Assembly (NCBI GenBank): GCA_021018995.1
Contig: CM037587.1
Span: forward strand, 68,219,604-68,283,603
Length of the DNA stretch: 64,000 bases
Direction of reading: 5' to 3'
Origin: Chloranthus sessilifolius
Lineage: Eukaryota; Streptophyta; Magnoliopsida; Chloranthales; Chloranthaceae
Translations under genes and position numbers: made by a program
Notes under the pieces: generated by a model
What the model saw: the letters and a program-made list of their open reading frames with translations, nothing else
Databases searched by the model: none
Told to the model about the DNA's origin: nothing
Part shown: positions 27,651 to 39,575 of the stretch, one piece after another
Numbering within the stretch: the first letter of the stretch is position 1
Layout of the letters: each line of letters begins with the position of its first letter

Positions 27651-30387
27651 CACCCAAACCTAAGCTTTGCTAGTCCCCGAGCAAAGAAACATAAAAACAA
27701 AGTAAAGAGCCACTTTTGTAGGAAGCACAGTGCATTTAGCATATGCAATAAGCCTTTTCAACCCCTAGGTGATCCCTAGAGGAGGAGTGAAGTCTCCCGA
27801 GGGTTTTCAGTGAAGGTACCCACAAACTTCTCCATGGGACAGTTGGCATTAGTGCAATGTTATCTCATGAGCAATCAAAGATCGAAATTAGTTACTCTTG
27901 AATCCATGTTTACACGTAAATTTAGTTGTATTGTTTGCAAGGAGATTTCAACATTTATAAACCTCATGAATGTTTCAATATTTCCAATCTGGAACAAATC
28001 ATAGAAAATCATACAAATGTGCCAAAGTGAAGCTCATCCTATGGATAAAAATTAGGTTATAAGTCATACTTAATGTGCTCAAGTTCCAACCCAAACACTC
28101 ACCGTGGTATACTCATCAATGTTTTTTGTTGAGGGGTTCGTTTTCACTCAAGCTCAAGAGCGATTACATCTCCCAAATGGATCTGTAAGCATGAGCATAG
28201 GCATGATTCTTAGGCAATGGCATCATTGACATCTCCTCACCATAGATTGGGTCACATCTTATCTCAACATGACAGCACACTCAACTTTGGATCACAAGGA
28301 CTTTTAATCTAGGTTTGTTTGTATGGCTTATGGAGTGAAGTTTCAAGGAAAGGCGCTTGAACAGAGGGTTTGAATTTGAGAACTCAGGAAGTGCAGGAGA
28401 TGGTTCATGACTCCACCTTTTTGAGTTTAGCTTCTTTCTTCTTCTTTTCGAGATTCTCACATTCACATGATCAGCTTCTTTCTTTGATCTTGCATTTTTC
28501 ATCATAAGGTCCCTTTTTTGCCTTTTTGCTTGCAACTTTTTCACATTGTTTGTCTCTTCCTTTCTCACCACCATATTGCCTGCTTTTGAGGTATTTTCTT
28601 CATTTTCTTGATGTTGCCTTAAAATGGTCCATCTTCAATTCTTTCTCCTTTACCTCAATTCTCGAGTGAGGGAAGGCTGAATTGGTTCCATAGGTTCAGT
28701 GCAAGTACTTTTGGATATTTTTGATGAAGAATTGTAGGATTTATACTCAAATGGGGTACAAGCAGGGCAGATTTTTCTTGGTTGGTTCGTTAGGTTCAAG
28801 TCATTCCAAAGAAGGCCTTGATCTTTTCCTCGGTTCATGAGTGTCTGTTACTTGTTTTAATTTGGAGTTTCCTAACTTCTAGTGGATCTAATGCCTCGCC
28901 CAATCTTTTGAATCGAAAAAAATTGCCTTAGTCACTCTTCAACAGAGATGGAAAATATATGAGCTCAATTCTCACCGGTTATGGTTTTTCCTTGAGCTTT
29001 TAAGTATATCTTTACCTTTTTCTTCCTTTTGACTTACTACGTCGATACCGATATGTTTTTATGGTGTAATCATCATGGAAATGTAGACTATCGCAAGGTT
29101 TAGAATGTCTAAATTTTTGCAAAGAATATTTAAAAATTTCCTAGTTAACTTGATTCTTAAGTACATTAAATTCTTCCTCGCCATTACTTAGGTGATTTTT
29201 CCGCTTTATGCCGCCCCAGGGCAGATCTCTCGCCACACCCCAAACTTATGAGGAGCAAAGGTCTCACCGGTTCAAAGGTGGCATGGTCCCATTATTCAGT
29301 GAAAAACATGAAGGAAATCATAAAATGCAGAAAAGTAAAACATGACAAAGGAGCATTGGAGAAAGCAAAATTTATTGACTAGAAACATTACAGAGAAGAA
29401 AAGAAAATTAAAGAGAGGGGGGATGGGATTAAGGAGAGAGGGAAAACTGTGAGGAACCGTGTCCTCACCGGTTTGATGTAAGGAAAAAATAAAATAGGCT
29501 TGCTCTCTGAGATCTAACAGAAAAGATTGGAAAAAATAATTACAGAACAATGAACAGAAAACTGAAAAAAAGAAAAAAAGAAAAGAAAAAAGAAGTGCAC
29601 AGAATTGGACAAAAAGAACAGATTTATATATTATATTTAGAAACAAAGTACATGCAAACATTAATAACTTGGATCAAAGTCGCGACCATAAGTTGGGTCA
29701 TTGGGGTCCGAGCTAGAGTCACCGGTTGAACTTGAATCGAGTAGTTGGAATCGAACTTGATGGTGATTTCTCAGATTTGGAATTCTTGAGCTCGGTACTC
29801 TTTGGACTTGATCTTCTTGGTGAGGCCCAGGATGTTTGGTCAGTGGTGTTTCTCACTGTTCTTGAGCTAGTTTGGTATGTTCTTGAACTAGTTGAGCTTG
29901 GAGCATAGCTACCTTGTGTTGCTCAAATACGACCAATTGGTATGTTTGTCCAACGGATCCTCATCTTCTCTCTCTCAAATTGCATGAAATGCTCTAATTT
30001 TTATTTTGGCCTCATAAGGGGTTGGATGTAGGCCTCCAAATCAGCTTTATACGCACATCCCTCACGGATGTAGGGATTTTCTGTCATGGCTGGGAGAGGG
30101 TGGCATATCTAGGGAGGGGATGGAGTGGTAGGGGACTAAAGGGGTCCACTGGGAGGGGGGTGGGAAAACCCGAGAAACTAGCGCAGGATAAAAGAAGAAA
30201 GAAAAACTAAGAATAGAAAATCTAAACTATATGCAGAAAAATAAAAATGTAGGGATGCATACAAAGTTTAAAAAAATAGAAAAGTGTTGACACAAAACAG
30301 AATTTGTGAATGCAAAATAGGAAAAACAAAGTTAGAAACTAACTATACTCACGTAAAATGACGAAAATTAGTAAAACTAGGACAATG

Positions 30388-30600
30388 TTCCTAAAAAGAA
30401 TTTGAAACTAAAATTCCTAAAACAGAATTTGAAACTAAAATTCCTAAAAAAGAATTTGAAACTAAAATTCTAAAAACAGAATTTGAAAATCTAAAAGAAT
30501 GCTAAAATTCCTAAAAAGAATTTGAAAATCTAAAACAGAATTTGAAACTAAAATTCTTAAAACAGAATTTGAAACTAACATTCCTAAAAACAGAATTTTA
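30388..30600. repeat. 28 bp minisatellite in array internal region 4
   Basis: Same unit, about nine copies, close in order to regions 1 and 2. Confidence 0.88.
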
Positions 30601-31620
30601 ATGCCAAAGGATACATCCTAAGCCCAAAGAAAATCTAATGCCAAAAGCCGAGATACTTATGAATCTATGAAAAAAATGATTAAAGGAATACAAAGGTGAA
30701 AAGCAAGATTCATAAGACTAATTTGTTGATGATGGGTATGAATAAAAATAATGAAGCATGGGAGCACATATTAAAAGCAGAGTTCATACACAAATGAGTG
30801 AGACCCATTTATGATGAAGAAATCAAGGAAAATAAAATAAGTGGGTCCATTGAATATTCAAAACAGCCTATGATTCACTACTCATTGTCCTACATGATTC
30901 CTAAAATAAAAAAAATGATCTCAAAGAGTCCAGATGGGAAAAGTGGATGCAAATGGAGAAAACATTTATACGAAAGATATATATATTTTTTATTTTATAA
31001 TTTTCTATTTTTTTTATTTTTTACTTGTTTTGGATCAAGCTCAACAAGAGCCCTTATTTACTACCGCTGAAAATAATGAGAAACAACTAAGAGATTTTCT
31101 ATTTGTGTTTTCATTTTCTTTTATTTTGTATTTGGTTTTGTAAAAAATCGGCATGCCTAAAAGATGAGAAATTATAATCAACAAACAATAAACACAATGA
31201 ATCTGGTTCTCAAGAATTTAAAATAGAAAATGAATGCAAAGGAGAAGAGGATGCAAACTCAAGCAGATCTGCTCCACTTTAGTCCAGATGCTCCTTGTTG
31301 GACGGCCGCTCAGATCTCGCAATAATCCAAAACTGCAAAGATACCTTATTCCGATATTGACAAAATAAAAAAGAAACTCAAAGCACGCCCAAATTTGACA
31401 AAAGACAAAAGAGTGGCAGATTTATTCAAACAACTAGAAGGCAAAGAATGAAAACTTAGAAAAAAAATCACTGCAAAGAAAATAGGTTTTCTATACAAAA
31501 TCAAAGAGACATTTAATCAAGCACTTGGAATACAAAGTGCGTTTAAAGCAAAAACTAAAATGAAAATCAAATCTATAAAATAAAAAAAAAAACTTAGGTC
31601 TACCAATTTTAGAACAAATT

Positions 31621-31637
31621 CCCCGGCAACGGCGCCA
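31621..31637 (-). other. Asp-tRNA primer-binding site of the array element
   Basis: On + the sequence CCCCGGCAACGGCGCCA equals the 3' end of plant Asp-tRNA, so the - strand carries its 17-base complement, TGGCGCCGTTGCCGGGG. It lies six bases from the LTR 5 edge, as expected for a primer site. Asp-tRNA priming is typical of Athila elements. This is the clearest of the four sites. Confidence 0.93.
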
Positions 31638-31643
31638 AAAACT

Positions 31644-33452
31644 TGTTGTCGCTCCAAGTGTGCCATAATTGTGTGCATTATGAATAAAGAATTAAAGAAT
31701 TAAAGAATGCTAAGTTATATGGATGTTAACTTATGAAAGGAATATCGGCAGCACACTGGGGCTAACATTAGCCTGCAAGACCAGGGCCAATTGTAGCAAG
31801 TTTTAAAAGTAAGTATTTCAAGATCGTCCCACAGAGAATTTGTCTAAAATGAGAGATAAACCTCAGATCTGTATACCAGATCTCGCTCTATAATTATCTA
31901 GAAAGATAAAGAGAGAGTGTTGGGTTTTGTCACGTTTAACTAAAAGCAAATAAAGAAAAGAACTAACTACGTGATCCGGATCCGAGTTGTGGAGGTGTTT
32001 AAAATAAATCAAATAAATAATAGCTTCATGTATTTTAGCCTTTGAATTTTAATGGAGAATCAGATTCAATAGAGCAGATTCAATCTTCATCTGGCTACCA
32101 AAGACAGATGTAAGAGAAATAAATCGAATTAAGGAATAGGTTTAGACTATGGCTATGATCCGTCAATGGTCACAGATCATCCAATAGTTGTGGCTCATGT
32201 TCTTTAGTTCGTAACATGAACATCATCAAGTGCTAGAATTAGGTTACCAACGCTTAATTCGCACAGGGACAATGAATTAAGGGAAGTTGGATGCGTGAGT
32301 GAATCTAAAGAAGTCTAATGCACTAAGGTGAACATTCGAACCCTCGACATGACTCCAATGGAGAAGACACAAATTACAACCTTTTAAAATCCAAAATTAC
32401 AATTACAAAGCACGGCTTTAGAAAGCCCTGACTTGCGTCTTGAATCCGATCTCCTTGGAGTTACAAATCACTCTCAATAACTCTCAAAAGTAAAACAAAA
32501 GAAGCTATTACAGGAGGTACAGATAGGCTATCGACCGGAAGGTAGGGAAATAGAGATGAAAACTCAAAACTGGATGCCACAATTGGGCAAATGTCTTCTA
32601 TTTATGGCTTTCCTTGATCCCGCATGTATTGAATTGACCAATCAAGTGTTGGATCCGGATTGCCCAATGGCGCTTGAGCACGGGATCCAGATCTGCTCGC
32701 CAATGAAAATGCTCGATCCGTGTTCAATCAGCGCTAGAAGCATCAATTTATGGAATTCAAAATCTGTTGAGTTCTAGAAGTTCCCGCCAAGTGATTTCAT
32801 CTTTGAGCGCTCACATGGGTTGGAATATGCTTTTGGATCTTGATTGGAATCTTCCAAATGTCCTCGGGCCGTTAAATGCATTAGCTGAGATTATAAATGC
32901 CCTTTAAACAAGTCGTAATTCCCCGTAATGTCCTTTCAGAGAGTTTAAGTGCCTTTTCGCAAAGTGTTTTGGCTCCGTAAGTTCTTTTCGCAAAGCAATT
33001 TGGCTTCGTAAAGTCTTTTCGCAGGACTTCTCCCGATCTTCTATTCGAAAAGGAAATTTCAACTATTCAATGTAACATGGTTCTTTTCGAGTAGTTCATT
33101 ATGTACTCCGTAATCAATTCGAACAGAACTTTGACCTTTTCGAAAAGTACTTTTTACTTTGCGATTTGAACTTTTAACTTGATTTCTTCTTTGCGAATGG
33201 ATCCTTCTTCTTCTTCAGGTCTTTTCTTGCTCTTTTAGGACCTTTTTAGCCATTGCTGAGGCTATTTCTTCACTCCCTCTTTGAGCTTGACATGAGTTGT
33301 CAGCTTTTTGATCATTTTAGGATGCTTTTCGGACTTGGACCTGTCTAATTGGTTAGCTGTAAAATGCACACTAAAGCACTTATTTAGTCTTCTCAAGGGT
33401 CTTTCAAAGCTCATGTTTAGGGGTGAAAAATGGTATTTTTCACTACTTAACA
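31644..33452 (-). repeat. Array LTR 5 (outer, 5' in element sense)
   Basis: 1809 bases. This is the outer 5' LTR in the sense of the element. It ends on + with ACTTAACA and is followed by the right GTGGT duplication. The clearest primer site of the array adjoins it. Confidence 0.93.
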
Positions 33453-33457
33453 GTGGT
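33453..33457. repeat. Right target-site duplication of the array (GTGGT)
   Basis: GTGGT follows the final CA of LTR 5 and matches 8537-8541. Beyond it Tat gag resumes. Confidence 0.85.
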
Positions 33458-36400
33458 CAAGTTTGCGGGTGGTTGTGCTAGAGGTAATGGGGTAGGAGTG
33501 GGCCACTGATAGCTGATAGGTGATGGTGGGGGATGGGGGACCTGATGGGCTATTGGATAATTGATAGGGTTGGTAGTGTATGGCTGGTATGCATTTATTT
33601 GTACATAATTGATGGGTGTGGGTGATGGAAAATAGGCCCTAAGATCTAAGGGTTCAATTTGTGGTGCTGGGTTGGAAAAATAATCTGACAAATTCAGGGG
33701 TTCAACCAATACTCCTTTCTTCACCATTTCTTTGCAAAGGTGCCACATAATTCTCCCGGTCACTGATGTAATTTGACGGGTCAAATTCAAACTCTTCCTC
33801 ACATTCCTCTATTATCTCGATAGTGGGTCTTGGACCTGCTCCTCCGGTAGGGTGCGGGGGTAATGGCACCTGATGTATATTTACATGCTGGTTCACTTGA
33901 GAAGGTGCAGGTGGAATGATTTTCTCGACATCAATTAAATCTTGAATCGCGTGCTTCAATGGGAAACAACGATTAGTCGTGGACTCGAAATCTGATGAAA
34001 ATTACAGTGACTGATGGGGTCATAGTTCTTCGAGATAGGATTTGGAGGACGTCGCGATTGGAGGGCGATAACTAGTCCCTTTTCTATTAGCAAAGGTAAA
34101 AGTACATTTAATGATTGCCCTAGGAGTGTAAAAACTCAATCATAGCAGGCTCTCTTCTGCTCTAGAGTCATCTGCATCCCCTGTCCATTCCTCGCTCTTC
34201 GTGATCTGATTTGAAATTTGGGTAAGGTTGCCTTAAATTAGAATGAGGTTATATTATTATTGGGCCTGGTGTTGGCAATGTTCTAGACATCGGCCCCAAC
34301 TCTCTTCTCATTTCTCTGCTCCGAGAACCTCCTAACTCCACTGGCTCCCCTAGGCATGCTCTTGCTCAAGTGACCTTCCCTAATAGCATCTTCACAGCGA
34401 TTTGTGTTCCTTACTAGATCAGCAAAGCTGGACTGCTGCTGGTACACTAGAAAGTTCGAGATCACTAGCAAAGTATTTTTGAAAATTATTTCGATTTACT
34501 CGTCATCAGGTATCCTATTTCTAACCTGAGCTGCCAATGCTCTCCACCGCCCTAAATAATTGCTAAAGGTTTCATTTGGGTTCTGCTTCTAACGGGCCAA
34601 GTCTGACTTACGAGGTTCAATGTCTATATTGTAGACATACTGTTCTTGAAATAAGTGCGTCAAGTCTTTCCAAGTCTTTATCATAAATGGTTCGAAGGAC
34701 GTGAACCACCTCAAAGCTGGACCGGTCAAACTTTTTTGAAAGACCTTTATTAATAGTCTTTTGTCCCCTCCATACTAGCATATGTCCCCACAATAAGACT
34801 TGAGGTGTGCGATGAGATTGTCGGTGCCATTTTACTTGTCAAAAATTGACATTTTAATTTTGGAGGCAAGGGTCTCAGCGAACAAACACAAATTCGAGAA
34901 GTCCGTAGCGTAGATTTCAGCACCACCCATTTCCAACAATTGCTTCTGAATTTTATCGAGCTGTTCTTTCAACTGCTTTGACTCTTTGGACATGGGGGGC
35001 CGTTCTCTCAGCAGTCGGTTGGGCTTTACTCTGGGCTATCAGGGGGTGGGCAACGATAGGTGGAGGATTAGTACTGGCCAATGCCTCGACATAAGCACCA
35101 CTATTCCTAATCTCATCCTCTTCATACTTCTGGTCTACATAAGGTGCAGTGAGGGCATGATTCTCTTGTTGGTGCTACATGGACTGGATGGGAATGGTCT
35201 GTATGGGGGTTGGGTGAGTCCATTAAATGTGAGGGAAGGTTTGTTGAGTGATGGGATGAGTGGAAGTCAGATTTTGGGGTGGGGTCTGATGAGGCCATTG
35301 GGTATGGGGGAAAGTTTGGAATTGACTTTGGGATGTAGGGATATGGGTGAATTGAGGTTGATGTAGGGTATGGGTTTGAGCTGGGTATGTGGGTTGAGGG
35401 TGAATGAAATATTGAAGGAATTGTGGAGGGTATGAGTGTGAGACTCCAAGGCTAGGGTCTTGCTGGGCTTGGGTTTGAACCACAAGGCCTTGGGTTTGGC
35501 CTATGGGGCCTTAGGGAGATTGGGCCATAAAGCCTTGGTCAGGATAGGTCTGACCCAATGGGCCTTGATGGGTCTGGACCATGGGGCCCTTGATTGGTAT
35601 GGGTCATGGGCCATTGATGGGTCTGGGCCTGAATCTGATGGGTCAGGGCCATGGGCCCTTGATGGGTATGAATGATGGAGTTTTGGGCCATTGGGCCTTG
35701 GGGTATTGGGTACTGGGGGTTTGGATGGTGTGGATGATGGGTGATTGATGGGGGTCATGGGGGAATGAGGCATGGAGGCTTGAAAGGGTATGGGATGGAT
35801 CCATGGATGTGTGGTGTGGATGAGAGGGGGTGTTTTGGGAGGCCTTCTACCTAGTGTAGGCTTGGACCATCTCCTCCATCATGGCCATGAAAGGGGGATC
35901 GAATGGAGATGGTGTATTTAAAGGTTGGAGGGGTATGGATGGGGTGGATGAGGAGAGAAAATTGGGCATGGCCCCAATAAAATTGGGCATGACCCGGGTA
36001 AGTGGTGGGATATGGTGTGGGTTGGAGAAATGAGGTGGGGTATTGGTGAATGGGGATGGATTAGGCATGTGTGGGGAGGATGTATGGGGCATAGCTGTGT
36101 AGGATGAGAGATAAAAGCTGGTCATGGCCCCGATAAAAATGGGCATGACCTGGGTAGATGGAGGGATGTATGGGGGATCAGATGAGGCATGGGTAGATGC
36201 TGGTGGAATGAGTATGCGTTGGGCAGATGAAAAAAAGGGTATATTGGTGACGGTGGAGGATTGGGCTGGGTTTTGAACGGGTGGGGATGGAAGGTGAGAT
36301 GGGTTGGGAATGGCCATGGATGAGGGCATGGCTTGGAAAAATAATAGGGAATGGGGGTTTGGATTTTGGATATTTTGGGAGGTGGTAGATGGAAAAATGG

Positions 36401-36634
36401 GAGCGCCGAATGGGCCAGTAACGATAAAGGGTGCTTGGGTGAGAGGGATAGATGTGAACATTTCCTCCGCATGGGAGTGAGTTGGGGAATCTGGCAGGGA
36501 TGAGTCAGAATCGACATAGGCCGGGTCCACAGCCCATGACATGGCTTGGTGTCGGGTAGGGTACGGGTACCTCGGGTGGGGCCCGTAACGGGATGACAGA
36601 GGGTATGATGATGCCGTTGTGCCGACACCAACAA
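33458..36634 (-). pseudogene. Tat element gag region
   Basis: The - strand reads gag-like from about 36634 leftwards. The first part (35220-36634) is rich in Pro, Ser, His and Met, with PPST and MPNP-type runs. The middle (34280-34930) has core gag features such as SDLARQKQNPNETF and the open piece at 34283-34471 (SSFADLVRNTNRCEDAI). The last part (33443-33959) includes VEPLNLSDYFSNPAPQIEPL and a Pro-rich stretch. Gag forms the element's virus-like particle. The region is in several frames and clearly a fossil. It continues into pol on the far side of the array. Confidence 0.75.
35500..35700. repeat. GGGCC/ATGGG-rich short repeats in Tat gag
   Basis: On + a loose unit of roughly 25-35 bases built from GATGGGTCTGG, CATGGGCC and CTTGATGGG recurs about six times. 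On the coding strand it yields Pro/His-rich low-complexity protein. This looks like local slippage inside gag. Confidence 0.6.
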
Positions 36635-37921
36635 AACTCTATTTTTGGGATTTTTGATTATTATTATTATTATGAATTTTTATAAGTGAAAAGATTAAGA
36701 ATTCTGGGGCCTTTTGAATTCCCTTTTCGGGTGGCTCTGGTATCATAAATAGGTCCCGCGGCAAAGGCTCCGAAGCGCTTTGGAAGAATCAAAGGGAAAC
36801 CCCTTGATCTATTGAAGGCATGGAAACCAATGCAAATAACTTGATCCCCCGAAACGAGTAAAAAAGAAGTCACCTTTTCTTGATCGGCGAGGGCATATTG
36901 GGTGTCGAAAATTGCAGGGCCTAGACAGAGGCACTAAATTCACTAATCAGGGACTTCGGGAGGTGAAACAGGCCACAGATTCGAGCTGCGACTGTCTAAC
37001 ATAATGCTGACGCAACTATTAGATGCGCCAATTCAAAAATACCCAGATTTAAGGCTGGCGCAACTAATGCATGCACCAGTGCACTTCTGGGGATTTTTGC
37101 CTTGGCACAAGTATTAGTGGCCCCAGGCAAATGTGGGGCTAGACATTTTATGACAGCAGGGTTTTAAGCTCGAAATGAGTCTTCTAACCTGGTTTTTCTG
37201 GAAGTTGTGCTTTCAGGGACTGACTGCTTTAATGAACCGGGTCTCTCCTCATTGATCCTAAGGGTTACAAGGCCGGTGCGAGTCCGCAAACACTCACTTT
37301 TCCTCGGGTTTTAAGCTTGATAACGAGAAGGTTACCCACCCGATATAAGTCAAGTGCAAGCACTTTCTCAGGTACTAGGTGGGCTGGGACCTTTTCAGAT
37401 CATCACCACTAGGAGCTATCGCCGTACTAAGACCGGGAGATTGTATGTGTGTCTAGAACAACCCAACCCCTAAAAATTGATTAAGTCCCCTTTGTTGGTT
37501 CAATTTTGGTTTTCACTTTTAAAGAGAGTTTGCTTAGAGTTCAAAGACAGGGGGTGATGATCCCGTGCTGCCTCTACGGGCCAGCGTCCACTATTTGTAA
37601 TATGATTGTGGAAATTAAAGTGCGCACGTAGGCTTGCCAAATGGCTAAGGCACCTTAAATGACGCAAAAGTAAAGGAATTTAAAGGATGATGCACAAGAA
37701 GGCCCGCCAATCGGCTAAGGCGCTTAAAATGACGAAAATATAAAGAAAATTAAAGACTATACGCAAGTAGGCCCACCAATTGGCTAAGGCTCATAAATGA
37801 TGTAAAAGTAGGGGTGAGAAAGTGACATAATCGGAGGGGTGATTAAAAAAATAGCAAAAATAGATTAGAAAAATAAAAATAAAAATAAAGGGCCAAAATT
37901 CAAGGGGAAGCTCTACTAGCA
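36635..37921 (-). other. Leader of the Tat element
   Basis: Non-coding sequence between primer site and gag. It holds three palindromic TGGCGCA..TGCGCCA-type units (37006-37034, 37053-37082, 37100-37128) also found in the LTR, and a 70-base tandem repeat (37623-37810). No reading frame is supported. Confidence 0.6.
37623..37810. repeat. 70 bp tandem repeat in the Tat leader
   Basis: Three units recognised by AGGCCCGCCAATCGGCTAAG-like cores beginning at about 37630, 37700 and 37769, so the period is 69-70 bases. The units differ at several positions. Confidence 0.8.
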
Positions 37922-37939
37922 ACTCCCCAGTAGTCGCCA
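37922..37939 (-). other. Primer-binding site of the Tat element
   Basis: On the - strand TGGCGACTACTGGGGAGT begins a few bases after the LTR. The position, and the TGGCGACT..CTGGGGA pattern that commonly follows the 5' LTR of Tat/Ogre elements, mark it as the primer site. I cannot assign the tRNA with certainty. Confidence 0.7.
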
Positions 37940-37941
37940 TC

Positions 37942-39575
37942 TGTGTAACTGTAGAATTTTATAAAACCCCTCGTGAAGATGCGCACTCGTAAAAATATAG
38001 AGTTGTCATCTGGAGCTTTTGGTGTCCCGGGAAACCCAAATCAAATTTAAAGAGCACCGAGGTGCCAAAAATTGACTTTGAATCCGGACTTTACCAAAGG
38101 CTCTTGGGTAGGAGCTTCGGCTATCGATCAGGAAGGTGTTAGGCACCCGATCAACACGCTTAATGCGGTCTCTACTTATGGCCAAAGCAAAAATAAAATA
38201 AAAGAAGGATAAAAGTCCTCCTCTTGCCTAAGGGGTATTAAAATCTTATTTGTGTCCCTCCTTTCCTATCAAAAATTCGACGGTGTAACAACACAAATGA
38301 GAGGATGGAGGAAGAACCGAGAAGGTAGAGGAATAGAGGGGAGAGCTGGAGTTCTCGGGCCCTTGTTGTACCGCTATGGAGCCTTGCGTAGGCTTGCTTC
38401 ATTGAACTTTTGATGGCTTGAATGGTTTGAAATAAGGTTCTAACTCCTAGGATGGATAGCTAAGAGGTAGAGAGGGAAGTCTAGGGGGTTGCACACACCT
38501 AACCTAGAGGTTTTGGATGAAAGGTAAAGCTTGGAAGAAGGTTTATGAATTCTAAAATTTTTATGGAAAAGTGCACTAGAGGAGAGAGGGAGGTTTCTTA
38601 ATCGCTATTTTGAGAAAATTTTCAAGCCTCTCTAAAGGGGGGGGGGTACCTCTCTATTTATACGGAAAGGAGAGGTTAGGAGGGTGTTTAGAGGCCTAAC
38701 TAGATTAGGAATTAGGTAATCTATCCATCTAAGGTTTCTTAGGATTTTTAGAGCCTTGAAATATGTGAAAGTTAGCTCCAATGGTGAATGATAGGTTAGA
38801 TCTTTAAACCACTTAAAGGGTTACAAATAGATAGGGAATGGGTGCAATAGAATAAGCAAAACACACCCCAAAAATCAAGATGGTCAATAAGTCAAACCCC
38901 AATCTCAAATTTTGAGGCAAAAATCCACAATCACCGTTCATAAGCCTGGCGCAACTAATAGAAGCATCAGGCTTAGGAACAGTAAAACACTGCTCCACAG
39001 GGTTTTGGGAAGTTGACTGCCCGAGGTGGACCCACCTATAGGCTGGCACAACTAATACATGCGCCAAGCAATTTTTTGGGGGAAAATGGCTTGGCACAAG
39101 TATTACTTATGCCACATATACCCATCCTCTCGCGAAGTTCTCACGAGGTTCATTGAACCTATCGCGAGGCTCATTTGATGCTCATTTTGTGCTCAAATTT
39201 TCTGATCGTCGTAACTTTTGATGTATAGCTTCGATTGGGGTGATTCTTGGCTTGTTGGAAAGTTGAAGACTTCTACTTTTCAATGGTATATGATTCAATC
39301 GTAGTAGAAGAACTCAGATAGTCCTGATGCACCACTCTTTATCTATTACTTGGGAAAGCTAGGTTTAGGTTCGAAATGGTTTCTAAGGGTCGGGATGGGT
39401 TTCTAAGATTTCAGGAAGGTTCCTAAGGGATCTGGGGTGATTTCTAAGGGTTTGAGATAACTCCTAAGGTTTCAAAAGGTTTCTAAGGGTTCCATACATG
39501 CCATCAAAAGTTTGGAAGTGCGCCTCTCTTGAAATGTGTTTCGGTCGGAGCTTGGGCCAAATTTGGGTGTCTACA
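37942..39575 (-). repeat. 5' LTR of the Tat element
   Basis: In element sense it starts TGTAGACACCCAAATTTG at 39575 and ends in a TACACA run at 37942 (the exact last base could be two bases off). A TATA box (TATAAATAG on -) is at 38654-38662. Three palindromic units of the GGCGCAACTAATA type lie upstream of it, at 38944-38972, 39042-39069 and 39088-39115. About 1.63 kb long. Confidence 0.85.

Larger units (their letters stand above)
27651..31643 (-). mobile_element. Array internal region 4
   Basis: 3993 bases, same order of parts: minisatellite at 30388-30600 and remnant at about 29664-30080. It borders the outer LTR 5 and has the best preserved primer site. Confidence 0.85.
8542..33452 (-). 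mobile_element. Tandem array of a non-coding Athila-like LTR element (LARD): 5 LTRs, 4 internal regions
   Basis: The order is LTR (8542-10371), internal (10372-14362), LTR (14363-16183), internal (16184-20159), LTR (20160-21957), internal (21958-25853), LTR (25854-27650), internal (27651-31643), LTR (31644-33452). Unit periods are 5821, 5797, 5694 and 5790 bases. On the - strand each LTR starts TGTTAAGTAGTG and ends CGACAACA. The primer site matches the 3' end of plant Asp-tRNA and the polypurine tract is GGTTTGGGTG, both Athila-like. The only flanking duplication is GTGGT on the outside. No gag, protease, reverse transcriptase or integrase is visible, so it must have depended on proteins from a related element. 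Formation by unequal exchange after one insertion is the simplest reading. Confidence 0.92.
1..39575 (-). mobile_element. Tat/Ogre-lineage Ty3/Gypsy LTR retrotransposon, interrupted by an array
   Basis: A large Gypsy element reads on the - strand. From right to left it has a 5' LTR, a primer-binding site, a long leader, gag, protease, reverse transcriptase, RNase H, a second RNase H and integrase, then a long 3' region that runs off the left edge. The second RNase H between the first one and integrase is the known hallmark of the Tat lineage. The LTR starts with TGTAGACACCCAAATTTG, as in many Tat elements. Gag (right) and pol (left) are separated by the 24.9 kb array at 8542-33452. The 3' LTR is not in the window. 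Coding parts carry many breaks, so this is an old, inactive copy. It lies in the left LTR of the chromovirus; only one side of its target duplication (ACTCT after 39575) would be in the window, so that cannot be confirmed. Confidence 0.85.

Noticed and set aside
31621-31637. Possible tRNA-Asp gene fragment
   Set aside because: Only the last 17 bases match, and they sit exactly at the LTR border, so this is a primer-binding site.
34986-35675. Gly/Trp-rich frames on + across the Tat gag region
   Set aside because: They are the antisense reading of the Pro-rich gag stretch.
36715-36745. GGCTCTGGTATCAT as a Met-tRNA primer site for the Tat element
   Set aside because: The order of the blocks does not match the tRNA complement on either strand, it is not next to an LTR end, and a better site lies at 37922-37939.
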